A stretch of 64,000 nucleotides of DNA from Isachenkonia alkalipeptolytica (GTDB lineage: Bacteria > Bacillota > Clostridia > Peptostreptococcales > T1SED10-28), in assembly GCF_009910325.1 (NCBI RefSeq), contig NZ_SUMG01000015.1, positions 1 to 64,000 of the forward strand. The letters are read 5' to 3'. The notes under the pieces are model-generated. The model was given only the letters and a program-made list of their open reading frames with translations. It had not been told where the DNA came from and did not search any database. The position numbers were made by a program, and so were the translations under genes. Every line of letters starts with the position of its first letter. The stretch's first letter is position 1. This document shows positions 34,489-43,606 of this stretch, piece after piece.

Positions 34489-35010
34489 TTAAATATCTGT
34501 TACTTGATCAAAACTTAGTTCTACCGGAGTTTCTCTACCAAACATGGAGATTAGCACTTTAAAAGTCCCTTTCTCAATGTTGATCTCTTCAATAGTACCA
34601 ATAAAGTCTTGAAAAGGCCCAGATGTTACTTTAACAGAATCTCCTTTTTTAAAAGGAGCCTCTACTACCACATGTTCAATTCCCATGGTTCGAACCTCAT
34701 GGTCCGTCAGTGGGATCGGCTTGGAGCTCGGGCCTACAAAGCCTGTTACCCCTCGGGTGTTTCGAACCAGATACCAGGACTCATCGGTTACAATCATTTT
34801 TACAATTACATAACCAGGATAGAGTTTGGATTCCTTGATTTTCTTCTTGCCGTTTTTGATCTCCACGATCTCTTCCATGGGGACTTTTACTTCCTGTATT
34901 ACATCTTCCATACCTCGGTTTTCCACTAATTTTTCAATATTGGCCTGAACCTTTTTTTCATGACCGGAAAAGGTATGGACCACATACCATCTTGCTTCTT
35001 CTTGGGACAT
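34489..35010 (-). CDS. nusG: Transcription termination/antitermination factor NusG
   Basis: NusG binds the polymerase clamp and couples it to the ribosome. The 173 residues contain the NGN domain ([30 protein letters not shown]) and a C-terminal KOW domain ([20 protein letters not shown], about 120-140). The ATG has no close ribosome-binding site. The nearest AAAGGAGG is about 40 nt upstream, with a hairpin between it and the start codon (35019-35045) that could bring them together. Confidence 0.97.
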   Translation of the reverse strand: MSQEEARWYVVHTFSGHEKKVQANIEKLVENRGMEDVIQEVKVPMEEIVEIKNGKKKIKESKLYPGYVIVKMIVTDESWYLVRNTRGVTGFVGPSSKPIPLTDHEVRTMGIEHVVVEAPFKKGDSVKVTSGPFQDFIGTIEEINIEKGTFKVLISMFGRETPVELSFDQVTDI

Positions 35011-35072
35011 ATATATGAAGGAGCTATTTTATAGCAATAGTCCTCTCTCGCCTCCTTTATTATAGTCTGGCA

Positions 35073-35285
35073 TTAAATAATTAGGCTTAATCCTAAACCG
35101 AACACTGAATCTAAAATCCAAATAACAAACGCTGCTGCTGCACAAACAAAAATAACAACCGTTGTATGAGTTTTTAACTCTTGCTTGTTAGGCCAGTTTA
35201 CCTTTTTCAGTTCCGCTTTAGCACTTTTTAAAAACTTCCCAAGACTTGCTCGTTTTGTAGTGGTACTTGCTTGTTGAGCACTCAT
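35073..35285 (-). CDS. secE: Protein translocase subunit SecE
   Basis: SecE clamps SecY. The 70 residues have the amphipathic segment FLKSAKAELKKVNWPNKQEL and one membrane helix (about 43-65), the usual short Gram-positive form. It lies between rpmG and nusG. Confidence 0.96.
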   Translation of the reverse strand: MSAQQASTTTKRASLGKFLKSAKAELKKVNWPNKQELKTHTTVVIFVCAAAAFVIWILDSVFGLGLSLII

Positions 35286-35304
35286 GACTTGTCACATCCT
35301 TTTT

Positions 35305-35475
35305 TAAACAAATTCGAAACCTGAATTATTTTGTTTCTTTGTGAACAGTATGATGCTTGTCGAATTTACAGTATTTTTTCAACTCTATTCGATCAGGGTC
35401 ATTTTTCTTGTTTTTTGATGTTATATAGTTTCTTCGCTTACACTCTTCACACGCTAAGGTAACATTTACTCGCAC
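35305..35475 (-). CDS. rpmG: 50S ribosomal protein L33, unusual C-terminus
   Basis: The frame translates to [20 protein letters not shown] and on through a [10 protein letters not shown] segment; the start is GTG 8 nt from GGAGG. It is clearly L33 by sequence and by position before secE. Two oddities: the second CxxC of zinc-binding L33 reads CKFD, so the fourth ligand is missing; and the end, normally HKETK-stop, reads [12 protein letters not shown]-stop (56 residues in all). One extra A after CACAA would restore HKETK-TAA exactly. This is either a one-base deletion or a sequencing error. Confidence 0.88.
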
Positions 35476-35493
35476 CTTCTCCACCTCCTAGCT

Positions 35494-35517
35494 AAAAACA
35501 CCGCCACCGGCAGATGT
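35494..35517 (-). terminator. Possible attenuator in the rpmG leader
   Basis: In the rpmG leader the minus strand can form an ACATCTGCC/GGCGGTGT hairpin (8 pairs, one bulge, 3-nt loop) followed by TTTTTAG, some 20 bp ahead of the rpmG start. It resembles an intrinsic terminator and lies downstream of the promoter, so it may attenuate rpmG-secE-nusG. Confidence 0.5.
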
Positions 35518-35567
35518 TTAATGTATATCTAATGGGCAAACCAGTCTCATTAAAGCTCACCTAATAA

Positions 35568-35596
35568 AATCTACCATATTTCTATTGTGCTGTCAA
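35568..35596 (-). promoter_or_regulatory. Promoter of rpmG-secE-nusG-rplKA
   Basis: Minus strand TTGACA (35591-35596), 17 bp, TAGATT (35568-35573), giving a leader of about 90 nt before rpmG. Confidence 0.8.
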
Positions 35597-35616
35597 CAAA
35601 AATTATCTCCGTAAAC

Positions 35617-35646
35617 TTTGGGGACTAGGCTTTCCTAGTCCCCAAA
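35617..35646 (-). terminator. Terminator-like hairpin after the second tuf
   Basis: A perfect 13-bp stem (35617-35629 with 35634-35646) with a 4-nt loop lies 65 bp after the tuf stop. The T tract after it on the minus strand is weak (AAAGTTTACGG), so termination may be partial. Confidence 0.65.
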
Positions 35647-35710
35647 TGGCTATTAGTTAAGTTGTTGGACAGCATTATTTACAGTATTTTTTTCGATATT
35701 TTGTACCGTG

Positions 35711-36904
35711 TTATTCTATAATTTGAGCTACAACACCGGCGCCTACGGTTCGTCCACCTTCTCGAATCGCAAATCGTAGACCTTCTTCCATTGCAATCGG
35801 GCTGATCAGCTCGATTTCCATGGTTACGTTGTCTCCGGGCATTACCATTTCCGTTCCTTCTCCTAGGCTGATGGAACCGGTAACGTCGGTGGTTCTGAAG
35901 AAGAACTGTGGTCGGTATCCGTCAAAGAAAGGCTTATGTCGTCCACCCTCTTCTTTTTTCAGTACGTATACTTCCCCTTTAAACTTCGTATGAGGATCAA
36001 TGGTTCCCGGCTTCGCCAGTACTTGTCCTCTTTCGATTTCGTCTCGTTGGATTCCCCGTAGTAACAGTCCTACGTTGTCTCCCGCTTCTGCGTAGTCTAG
36101 TAACTTTCTAAACATTTCCACTCCCGTTACTACAAGCTTTCGCTTCTGGTCGGAAAGTCCTACCAACTCTACTTCGTCCTGTACCTTTACAGATCCCCGT
36201 TCTACCCGTCCGGTAGCTACGGTTCCTCGTCCGGTAATAGAGAATACGTCCTCTACAGGCATGGAGAAGTCTTTGTCTAAGTCTCTTTCCGGTGCAGGGA
36301 TGTATTCGTCTACAGCATCAAGCAGTTCGACGATTTTGTCTCCCCATTCGCTGTCCGGATCTTCTAAGGCTTTTAGTGCAGATCCTTGAATGATTGGAAT
36401 GTCGTCTCCGGGGAAGTCGTACTCGCTAAGGAGATCCCGAATTTCCATTTCCACAAGCTCTAGTAACTCTTCATCGTCTACCATGTCACACTTGTTCATG
36501 AATACTACGATGTAAGGTACGCCTACCTGTCGGGATAAAAGAATATGCTCTCGGGTTTGAGGCATTGGACCGTCGGCTGCGGATACGACTAAGATCGCTC
36601 CGTCCATTTGTGCGGCTCCCGTGATCATGTTCTTTACATAGTCCGCGTGTCCCGGGCAGTCTACGTGAGCATAGTGTCGGTTTGCGGTTTCGTACTCTAC
36701 GTGGGCGGTAGAGATCGTAATACCTCTTTCCTTTTCCTCCGGTGCTTTGTCAATCTTGTCAAAGTCTACCGCAGCTCCGGTACCGTTTCGCTTATGCATG
36801 GTTATGGTTACCGCCGCGGTTAAGGTTGTCTTTCCGTGGTCTACGTGACCGATGGTCCCAATGTTTACATGGGGTTTATTTCTTTCAAATTTTGCTTTTG
36901 ACAT
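35711..36904 (-). CDS. tuf: Elongation factor Tu (copy 2)
   Basis: This is a second EF-Tu of 397 residues with a protein identical to copy 1 (19931-21124) and four silent or stop-codon differences in the DNA. It stands alone between sigH and rpmG, with its own promoter and terminator-like hairpin. Identity ends sharply at the gene borders: the flanks are unrelated apart from the ribosome-binding site. This suggests gene conversion confined to the coding region. Confidence 0.99.
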   Translation of the reverse strand: MSKAKFERNKPHVNIGTIGHVDHGKTTLTAAVTITMHKRNGTGAAVDFDKIDKAPEEKERGITISTAHVEYETANRHYAHVDCPGHADYVKNMITGAAQMDGAILVVSAADGPMPQTREHILLSRQVGVPYIVVFMNKCDMVDDEELLELVEMEIRDLLSEYDFPGDDIPIIQGSALKALEDPDSEWGDKIVELLDAVDEYIPAPERDLDKDFSMPVEDVFSITGRGTVATGRVERGSVKVQDEVELVGLSDQKRKLVVTGVEMFRKLLDYAEAGDNVGLLLRGIQRDEIERGQVLAKPGTIDPHTKFKGEVYVLKKEEGGRHKPFFDGYRPQFFFRTTDVTGSISLGEGTEMVMPGDNVTMEIELISPIAMEEGLRFAIREGGRTVGAGVVAQIIE

Positions 36905-36971
36905 TGTTCTTCCTCCTCAATTCGGTTTTAGAGATTTCATAATTTATGTATTCCCTAATCACTTGATAACA

Positions 36972-37001
36972 ATTTTACTATGCTTCAAACCTGGTTGTCA
37001 A
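36972..37001 (-). promoter_or_regulatory. Promoter of the second tuf gene
   Basis: Minus strand TTGACA (36996-37001), 18 bp, TAAAAT (36972-36977), in the gap after sigH. The transcript start would be about 60 nt before the tuf ATG. Confidence 0.82.
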
Positions 37002-37011
37002 CACTTTATCC

Positions 37012-37689
37012 TTATTTATTTGCCATCTCTTTATCATGCTCCTCCAAGTAATTTTCAAGTTTTCGCTTGACTCTTTGGAGGGCATTGTCCACGGATTTGA
37101 TGTGACGATTCAACTCCAGGGCCATCTCTTGATAAGACTGTCCTTCGAGATAGGCAGTTAACACTTCCCACTCCAGCTCACTGAGAACATCCCCCAGTTT
37201 TCCTTCGATAAAACCCATTTCCTCCCGGCCGATGATCAGGTCTTCCGGGTTTATGGTAGCCTGCTCCGATATCACGTCCAGTAATGTTCGATCCGACTCT
37301 TCATCATAGATGGGCTTGTTTAAAGACACATAGGAGTTCAACGGAATGTGTTTTTGCCTCGTTGCGGTTTTAATCGCCGTTATGATCTGTCGGGTAATAC
37401 ATAATTCTGCAAAGGCTCGAAAGGAGGATAATTTATCCGATCGATAATCTCGGATAGCCTTATAGAGACCGATCATTCCTTCTTGAACAATATCCTCTTT
37501 GTCCGCCCCGACTAAAAAATAGGACCGGGCTTTCGACTTTACAAAATTCTTGTACTTATTCATCAGGTATTCAACGGCCTCAATTTCTCCGGCCCTTGCG
37601 CTTATTACAATCTCTTCGTCAATCAAGTCCTGTTTTTTTTCCAATACGGCTTCTTTACTGCTCTTTGCAGCCCCTGTTTCCATAGACAT
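37012..37689 (-). CDS. sigH: RNA polymerase sigma-H factor
   Basis: SigH (Spo0H) directs early stationary-phase and sporulation genes in endospore formers. The protein has region 2 (EYLMNKYKNFVKSKARSYFL, GADKEDIVQEGMIGLYKAIR, FRAFAELCITRQIITAIKTA) and region 4 (LSELEWEVLTAYLEGQSYQE then HIKSVDNALQRVKRKL). The start is either the ATG at 37689 or the one two codons later; both have purine-rich sites. Position between yacP and the tuf/rpmG group matches Bacillus and Clostridium. Confidence 0.95.
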   Translation of the reverse strand: MSMETGAAKSSKEAVLEKKQDLIDEEIVISARAGEIEAVEYLMNKYKNFVKSKARSYFLVGADKEDIVQEGMIGLYKAIRDYRSDKLSSFRAFAELCITRQIITAIKTATRQKHIPLNSYVSLNKPIYDEESDRTLLDVISEQATINPEDLIIGREEMGFIEGKLGDVLSELEWEVLTAYLEGQSYQEMALELNRHIKSVDNALQRVKRKLENYLEEHDKEMANK

Positions 37690-37731
37690 CGCTCCCACCC
37701 CTTTTGTAAGCGTTGCAAAAACTATGCCTTA

Positions 37732-37761
37732 ATTATAACCTAGTAAAATGCACAAAGTCAA
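37732..37761 (-). promoter_or_regulatory. Promoter of sigH
   Basis: Minus strand TTGACT (37756-37761), 18 bp, TATAAT (37732-37737), directly after the yacP stop region and about 45 bp before sigH. Confidence 0.75.
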
Positions 37762-37770
37762 GGACTTCGT

Positions 37771-38280
37771 CTATTCTTTTCTGAATTTTTCAAGCTTTCT
37801 AAGAATTTCCCCGTCGATATTTTTCGAAATGGAGTTGGAATTGATTCTTCCCAGTTTCTCACTTTTCCGGTGAATCTTCCCTTTAGCGGCATTGAAGTCC
37901 AATACCAGCTCCCGTACAGTAACCCGGGCCCCGCCGCTTCCCAGCACAATTTGCTGCTGGGCCCAGTCATTGGTGACCACGGAAACGTAATTCCGCTCCC
38001 CCAGTTCCGTGGCCAATCGTTCAATATAACTGTCAGCGGTTTCCCGCTCCTTTGTATAAACCACTTCCACGCCCTTCAGTCGTTCCTTTAACTTTTTTGT
38101 CCCCTTTACCAGGTAGGCATCAAAAACAATGATGATTTCGATCCCCTTAAAGCTTTTATACTCCGCCATCAGATCAATCAAGGCTCTTCTGGCCTCATCT
38201 AAGTTAATCTCGGCAATCTTCCGGATTTCAGGCCATCCATTAATTACATTGTATCCGTCTAAAATCAAATACTCTTTCAA
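37771..38280 (-). CDS. yacP: NYN-domain RNase (YacP/Rae1 family)
   Basis: The family founder in Bacillus (Rae1) is a ribosome-associated endoribonuclease of the PIN-like NYN fold. Here the NYN core is EYLILDGYNVINGWPEIRK (1-20) with the acidic residues in IIIVFDAYLVKG and VVTNDWAQQQ. I chose the TTG at 38280, 13 bp after rlmB and about 8 nt from AAGGG, because the family usually begins MKEYLIVDGYN. The frame stays open about 17 codons further upstream, overlapping rlmB. Confidence 0.88.
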   Translation of the reverse strand: MKEYLILDGYNVINGWPEIRKIAEINLDEARRALIDLMAEYKSFKGIEIIIVFDAYLVKGTKKLKERLKGVEVVYTKERETADSYIERLATELGERNYVSVVTNDWAQQQIVLGSGGARVTVRELVLDFNAAKGKIHRKSEKLGRINSNSISKNIDGEILRKLEKFRKE

Positions 38281-38293
38281 GCGCCACACACCC

Positions 38294-39199
38294 TTAAGCC
38301 TCTTTTGTTTTTCGCTGCCGCACCACTTCATACATTAAAACCGCTCCCGCCACCGAGGCGTTCAGGGAGGAAATCGCCCCTTCCATGGGGAGTTTCACTA
38401 AAAAGTCGCATTTTTTCTTCGTCAATTCTGAAAGCCCTTTCCCTTCCCCTCCGATAACCAGGGCGATGGGACCTAACAGGTTCGCTTCATAATGGAGCTG
38501 TTCCCCCTTCATATCCGCACCTGCTATCCACAGTCCCTGCTCTTTTAAGCGGTCCATGGTTTGGGCAATATTCGGTACCTTGGCCACGGGCACGTGTTCC
38601 AGGGCGCCCTGGGCTACCTTTGCCACACTTACCGTCAGGCCTACGGATCTTCTTTTGGGAATAATAATTCCGTCCACGCCGGCGGCATTGGCGGTTCGCA
38701 CCATGGAACCCAGGTTATGGGGATCCATAATCTCATCGAGAATTAAGAAAAAAGGTTCTTTTCCCTTGGTCTTTTCCAGTAAGTCTTCCAACTCCACGGT
38801 TTCATAAGCGGCAATTTCCGCAATCACCCCTTGATGGTTTCGGGTTGCCGAAATTTCATCGAGCTTTTTCCGGTCCACATACTTCACCATCACTCCTTTT
38901 TCCTTCGCCATGCCTACAATTTTTACAACGGATCCTTTTTTATCTCCGGAATCGATCAGGATTTTGTTGATGGGATGCTCCGACTTCAGAGCCTCGATCA
39001 CCGGATTTCTTCCTTCGATTTGATTTGTGGACTCCTCCGTCCCCGGTTCCGGCTCTGATTCTTTACGAGGCCTTTTTTCGAAGGCTTTTCCCTTGCCCAT
39101 ATCCCGGGGGTTCTTTTCCGGGGGCTTGCTTTTCCCACTGCCAAACTTCTTGCCTTTATTCATCGGGGCATTTTTCCTGCTTTTTTTATTATTTTTCAT
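38294..39199 (-). CDS. rlmB: 23S rRNA (guanosine-2'-O-)-methyltransferase RlmB
   Basis: RlmB methylates G2251 in the P loop of 23S rRNA. The SpoU/TrmH fold shows GRNPVIEALKSEHPINKILI (about 64-83), LDEIMDPHNLGSMVRTANAAG, GGEGKGLSEL and the knot motif LPMEGAISSLNASVAGAVLM. The first 60 residues are a lysine/arginine/proline-rich extension seen in many clostridial homologues. It is one gene after thyX and before yacP. Confidence 0.94.
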   Translation of the reverse strand: MKNNKKSRKNAPMNKGKKFGSGKSKPPEKNPRDMGKGKAFEKRPRKESEPEPGTEESTNQIEGRNPVIEALKSEHPINKILIDSGDKKGSVVKIVGMAKEKGVMVKYVDRKKLDEISATRNHQGVIAEIAAYETVELEDLLEKTKGKEPFFLILDEIMDPHNLGSMVRTANAAGVDGIIIPKRRSVGLTVSVAKVAQGALEHVPVAKVPNIAQTMDRLKEQGLWIAGADMKGEQLHYEANLLGPIALVIGGEGKGLSELTKKKCDFLVKLPMEGAISSLNASVAGAVLMYEVVRQRKTKEA

Positions 39200-39302
39200 A
39201 TTTACACCTCTTCATTTCCCAGTATCTTTATTTTAAACACTTCTTAAACACTTCCTGATTTTCTTGTGGCAAAAAGCCACCGAAAGCCCTGGTTCCTCGG
39301 AT

Positions 39303-40079
39303 TTATAGCTTAGCAAACCGCTCCCGAACCTCGGTGATTTCCCCGCAGGTCATGGAGCCTTCAGGGCAGGGATTTTCCAGACATTTCGGTCCCCCCTTGC
39401 CAAATACCGTAGGGGCGATCTTCTTTACCTGTGCCAGCATTTCCACCGCAAGTTCCCGAATTTCCCATTGGGCCCGGTTGCAGCAACGGTGATTGAAAAA
39501 GTGGAGCAGGGCCCTGGCGTTCATGGTAACGATAATTTTAGTCTCGCAGGCGTTGGGCAGAACGAACCGGGCATCTTCGATGGCTTTTTTCTTGGCCATT
39601 TTCTCCGCATTTTTTTCCGTTTCTCCCTTTTCCCTATAGAGTGCGGTGTAATCTCTAAACAGTTCCTCGGTGATCGCTTCGTAATACTCTCCGCTTTTCT
39701 CCATGGCTTTTAGGTATTTTTCCTTCGCCTTTGGCCTTTTATCAATTTCCGGTGGGATGATGTAGGCAAAATCCTTCTCCTCCACATAGCGCTGACTTTT
39801 TTGGGAGTAGCTGGCCCCGATGCGGTGGCGCACCAGCTGATGGGTTAGACTTCTGGAAACGCCCTCAATCCCGAAGGTAAAGGAAATATGCTCCAGAGGA
39901 GATTCATGCCCCATGCCTACCAGCATCTTTACAAACTTCTGGTTTTTCTCCTCATCGGACTGTTCCATGGTTCCTTCGATCCCCTTCGGGGAATAACAAA
40001 GCTTTGCAGCCCCGGCAATCACCTTTTCCGGGTCCGGGGTATGGGTAATCAAATGAACACTTAATCGACTCTGCATCAT
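39303..40079 (-). CDS. thyX: Flavin-dependent thymidylate synthase ThyX
   Basis: ThyX makes dTMP from dUMP using FADH2 and methylene-THF. The 258 residues contain the ThyX motif RHRIGASYSQKSQRY (about 84-98, RHRxxSxxxxSxRY with one extra residue), GHESPLEHISFTFGIEGVSR before it and FFNHRCCNRAQWEIR near 200. The start overlaps the mrnC stop by 4 bp (ATGA). Location between mrnC and rlmB is common in Clostridia. Confidence 0.96.
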   Translation of the reverse strand: MMQSRLSVHLITHTPDPEKVIAGAAKLCYSPKGIEGTMEQSDEEKNQKFVKMLVGMGHESPLEHISFTFGIEGVSRSLTHQLVRHRIGASYSQKSQRYVEEKDFAYIIPPEIDKRPKAKEKYLKAMEKSGEYYEAITEELFRDYTALYREKGETEKNAEKMAKKKAIEDARFVLPNACETKIIVTMNARALLHFFNHRCCNRAQWEIRELAVEMLAQVKKIAPTVFGKGGPKCLENPCPEGSMTCGEITEVRERFAKL

Positions 40080-40504
40080 TTTTCCTCCTCTAGAATTATT
40101 TCCACCGCTCTTTTCATGACTTCCATTAAACGCTCATGCCGCTCCTGGCAGAAGAGAAAGCCGATCAAGGCTTCAAACCCGGTGGCATATCGGTAGTCCC
40201 CGATATCCGAATTCTTCGGCACGGTTTTGGATTTTTGGTTCCTTCCCTTTTTAACAATCACCCATTCCTCTTCGGTCAGTTCCGGTTCCAGGGCCAGCAC
40301 AATATCCGCCTGGGCTTTCGCCCGTACGTATTTCACCGCCCTTTTATGCAGCTTATCCACGGATAAATCCGGATTTTCGATCAGGACCTTTCGGATATAC
40401 ACTTCGTAAACCGCATCCCCCACATAGGCCAGGGCCAGGGGCGAGGTTTGTTTTACATCGATGGTTGTCTTGCTTTCTTTGAATTTTTCTAAGAATTCCT
40501 CCAT
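40076..40504 (-). CDS. mrnC: Mini-ribonuclease III
   Basis: MrnC matures the ends of 23S rRNA. It is an RNase III catalytic domain without the double-stranded-RNA-binding domain: LALAYVGDAVYEVYIRKVL, then YRYATGFEALIGFLF with the conserved acidic residues (GDAVYE and ATGFEALIG). The ATG at 40504 (protein MEEFLEKFKE) has AGGAG upstream and gives 142 residues; a frame continuing upstream is not conserved. It is followed directly by thyX. Confidence 0.94.
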   Translation of the reverse strand: MEEFLEKFKESKTTIDVKQTSPLALAYVGDAVYEVYIRKVLIENPDLSVDKLHKRAVKYVRAKAQADIVLALEPELTEEEWVIVKKGRNQKSKTVPKNSDIGDYRYATGFEALIGFLFCQERHERLMEVMKRAVEIILEEEK

Positions 40505-40623
40505 AGATCTCCTACCTTTCCTTTCCCATATTATATTGCAAAAATAAGAAAAACACAACTTCTCCGTAGCCCTAAATCCCCTACAAAGAAGCGGTGTTTT
40601 CTTATGGATTGATCAACCGATCC

Positions 40624-42021
40624 TTAAGACTTCCTTCGCCACTGCACCCCTTGAGGGGTGTCTTTCAACTCGATGCCTAACCCCTGAAGGCGATCCCGAA
40701 TTTCATCCGCCAGTTCATAATCTTTGTTTTTTCTGGCTTCCTGTCGCTGCTCAATTAAGGCTTCAATCTCCTCTTCCAGGACTTCCTCTTCCTGCTCTAA
40801 GAGTCCCAGCACACCGGTTAATCGCTTTAACAGTTCCAGGCCTCGGGAAACCGTCTCCCCGGAGGTGCCTTCCCCGATATGGGTATTCAGGTCCTTTACC
40901 AGGTCAAAGATAACGGAAATCCCGTCGGCAGTGTTAAAGTCGTCATCCATCTTTCGGATAAATCTTTCTTCATATTCCTCCAGTCGCTTTACCAGCTCTT
41001 TTTCCTCTTCGGAAGATCCCGGGCTTCCCCCGCTTTCCAGCAGTCGCTCCAGATTCTCCTTGCTATGGTATAGCCGTTCCAAACCACTTTTAGCGGAAAT
41101 CAATAATTCCTTACTGAAATTCAACGGGTTTCGGTAATGGGCGGAGAGCATGAAGAACCGCAGGACCTCCAGGTCAAACTCCCTTCGAATATCCCGGACC
41201 GTAAAGAAATTCCCCAGGGATTTGGACATTTTTTCATTATTTACATTGAGATACCCTACATGAATCCAATAATTTGCAAAGGTTTTTCCTGTGGCGGCCT
41301 CACTTTGAGCCACTTCATTTTCATGATGGGGAAACACCAGGTCTCCTCCCCCTCCGTGGATGTCAATGGTTTCTCCTAAATACTTCTTCGCCATGGCGGA
41401 GCATTCGATGTGCCATCCCGGCCGGCCTTTTCCCCAGGGGCTTTCCCAGCTGGGCTCCCCTTCCTTTGAGGATTTCCACAGCACAAAATCCAGGGGACTT
41501 TTTTTCCGCTCATCCACCTCTACCCTGGAACCCTGCTGCAGGTCCTCCAGGTTTTGCTTTGACAGCCTTCCGTAATCTTTATAACCGGTAACATCAAAAT
41601 AAACGTCCCCCTGGATTTCATAGGCATAGCCCTTCTCCTGGAGGGTACGGATAATTTCAATGATTTCGGGAATGTTCTCCGTTACCTTGGGGTGAACATC
41701 CGCCCTTTCAATTCCCAAGCTGTCCGCATCTTTGAAGTACTCTTTAATAAACTTCTCACTGATCGCCTCGGAAGTTACGCCCTGGTCCTTGGCCTTATTA
41801 ATAATTTTGTCGTCGATATCCGTGAAATTTTGCACAAAGTGCACCTTGTATCCCCGGTACTGAAAATACCTTCGCATGGCATCAAAGACCATAAAGGTTC
41901 GTGCATTCCCTATATGAAATAAATCATAGACCGTGGGGCCGCAAGCATACATCCTTATTTCCCCGGGGACCAGGGGCTGAAAATCTTCCTTTTCCTTTGT
42001 CAGCGTATTATACAGTTTCAT
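40624..42021 (-). CDS. cysS: Cysteinyl-tRNA synthetase
   Basis: CysS charges tRNA-Cys. The 465 residues contain the HIGH-type motif DLFHIGNAR (about 34), the zinc ligands C28, C208, H233 and E237 region ([30 protein letters not shown]) and [10 protein letters not shown]. It follows gltX; cysE, which lies between them in Bacillus, is absent. Confidence 0.97.
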   Translation of the reverse strand: MKLYNTLTKEKEDFQPLVPGEIRMYACGPTVYDLFHIGNARTFMVFDAMRRYFQYRGYKVHFVQNFTDIDDKIINKAKDQGVTSEAISEKFIKEYFKDADSLGIERADVHPKVTENIPEIIEIIRTLQEKGYAYEIQGDVYFDVTGYKDYGRLSKQNLEDLQQGSRVEVDERKKSPLDFVLWKSSKEGEPSWESPWGKGRPGWHIECSAMAKKYLGETIDIHGGGGDLVFPHHENEVAQSEAATGKTFANYWIHVGYLNVNNEKMSKSLGNFFTVRDIRREFDLEVLRFFMLSAHYRNPLNFSKELLISAKSGLERLYHSKENLERLLESGGSPGSSEEEKELVKRLEEYEERFIRKMDDDFNTADGISVIFDLVKDLNTHIGEGTSGETVSRGLELLKRLTGVLGLLEQEEEVLEEEIEALIEQRQEARKNKDYELADEIRDRLQGLGIELKDTPQGVQWRRKS

Positions 42022-42085
42022 TAAGCCAAACCTCCTTTGATCCTTCGGTGTCGCAAGAGAACTTTAAGTATCGACCCTAAGTCCT

Positions 42086-43564
42086 TTACTTTTTTAATTG
42101 TGTCTGTACGAATTCGATTCGCTTTAAGAGCTTTTCCCGTCCCAAAACCTTCATGACCAAGGTAAGATCAGGCCCCTGGGTCTCGCCGGTAACCGCCACT
42201 CTTGCAGGTTTGAAAAGTTTCGGCCCCTTGGCCCCCACTTCTTTTTTAAGATCCTTAAATACCTGCTTGCCGAAGGCTTCGTCAATAACCTCCGCCATTT
42301 TCACCTTTTCATAAAAGGCCTCCAACAGCTGCTCGATATGATCATCCCCCAGGATTTCCCTACCCTCAGGGGTGATTTCTATTTCCTCTTTAAAGAACAT
42401 CTCCGCTTTTTCAGGTACCTGGGCCATATAATCCAGATACTCTTTAAGGACTTCCATCAGATCTTTTACCCAATGGATTTCCGCCTCACCCTGTCCGGAC
42501 TTTAAGTATCCCGCTTCTTCCAGATAAGGAATGGCCAGTTTCGCCAGACGGTGGTTATCCGCCTCTTTAATGTAATGATTGTTCATCCAGTTGAGTTTTT
42601 CCACATCGAAGACCCCGCCGCTTTTGGATACCCGTTTTAAGTCAAACTTCTCCTGCAGTTCCTCCATGGTAAAAATCTCCTGGTTATCCTCGGGACTCCA
42701 GCCGATCAAGGCAATGTAATTCACCAGGGCCTCGGGTAGATAGCCCTTCTTTTTAAAGTCCTCCACGGCTACGTCCCCTTGCCGCTTGCTGAGCTTTTTC
42801 TTGTCCTTATTCAAAATATTGGGCAGGTGCACATATTTAGGAACATCCCAACCAAAGGATTTGTATAAATGAATATGTTTCGGTGTGGAGGTTACCCATT
42901 CTTCCCCTCGAATAATATGAGTGATCCCCATTAAATAGTCATCCACCACCACGGCGAAATGATAGGTGGGGAATCCGTCGGATTTAATAAGCACCTGGTC
43001 ATCGATGTCATCGGTATGAAAGGACATTTTTCCCCGCACCATGTCCTCAAACACAATTTCCTCCTTTTCCGGAAGCTTTAACCGGATCACATGCTCTTCA
43101 TTGTTTTCTATTTTCTCGTTTACTTCCTCTTGGGAAAGCCCCTTACAATGGCCGTCGTATTTCGGCGTTTCCCCCCGGGCCTTTTGTTCTTCCCTTATTC
43201 GATCGATTCTTTCCATGGAACAGAAACAAGGATAAGCATCTCCCTGATGAAGCAGCTGCTTAATATGTTTTTGATAAATTTCCAATCTTCTGGACTGCAT
43301 ATAGGGACCGAATTCTCCCTCTTCCATTAATTGCCCGTTTTCCAGTTGAAAGCCTTCATCATGATTGACTCCTGCCCAGTTCATGGATTCAACCATGCCT
43401 TCAATGGCGCCTTCCACATAACGGGCCCGATCCGTATCCTCAATACGAAGGATGTATTTTCCGCCCTTTCCCTTGGCAAATAAATAATTGTATAAGGCGG
43501 TTCTAAGACTTCCGATATGCACAAATCCCGTTGGACTGGGAGCAAACCTTACTCTTACCGACAT
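42086..43564 (-). CDS. gltX: Glutamyl-tRNA synthetase
   Basis: GltX charges tRNA-Glu. The 492 residues contain [20 protein letters not shown] (5-24), the CFCS zinc-type pair and the [14 protein letters not shown] signature (about 250). It ends 64 bp before cysS. No GatCAB genes are in the window, so whether it also charges tRNA-Gln is not shown here. Confidence 0.97.
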   Translation of the reverse strand: MSVRVRFAPSPTGFVHIGSLRTALYNYLFAKGKGGKYILRIEDTDRARYVEGAIEGMVESMNWAGVNHDEGFQLENGQLMEEGEFGPYMQSRRLEIYQKHIKQLLHQGDAYPCFCSMERIDRIREEQKARGETPKYDGHCKGLSQEEVNEKIENNEEHVIRLKLPEKEEIVFEDMVRGKMSFHTDDIDDQVLIKSDGFPTYHFAVVVDDYLMGITHIIRGEEWVTSTPKHIHLYKSFGWDVPKYVHLPNILNKDKKKLSKRQGDVAVEDFKKKGYLPEALVNYIALIGWSPEDNQEIFTMEELQEKFDLKRVSKSGGVFDVEKLNWMNNHYIKEADNHRLAKLAIPYLEEAGYLKSGQGEAEIHWVKDLMEVLKEYLDYMAQVPEKAEMFFKEEIEITPEGREILGDDHIEQLLEAFYEKVKMAEVIDEAFGKQVFKDLKKEVGAKGPKLFKPARVAVTGETQGPDLTLVMKVLGREKLLKRIEFVQTQLKK

Positions 43565-43606
43565 TGATATTCCTCCTTTATCGCTTCTAGGGTCTTCCTT
43601 TTACTA

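Noticed and set aside
36905-37011. tRNA gene next to tuf2
   Set aside because: tRNA genes often accompany tuf and rpmG in Firmicutes, but no cloverleaf or GTTCGA-type T-loop could be found here or at 35476-35710.
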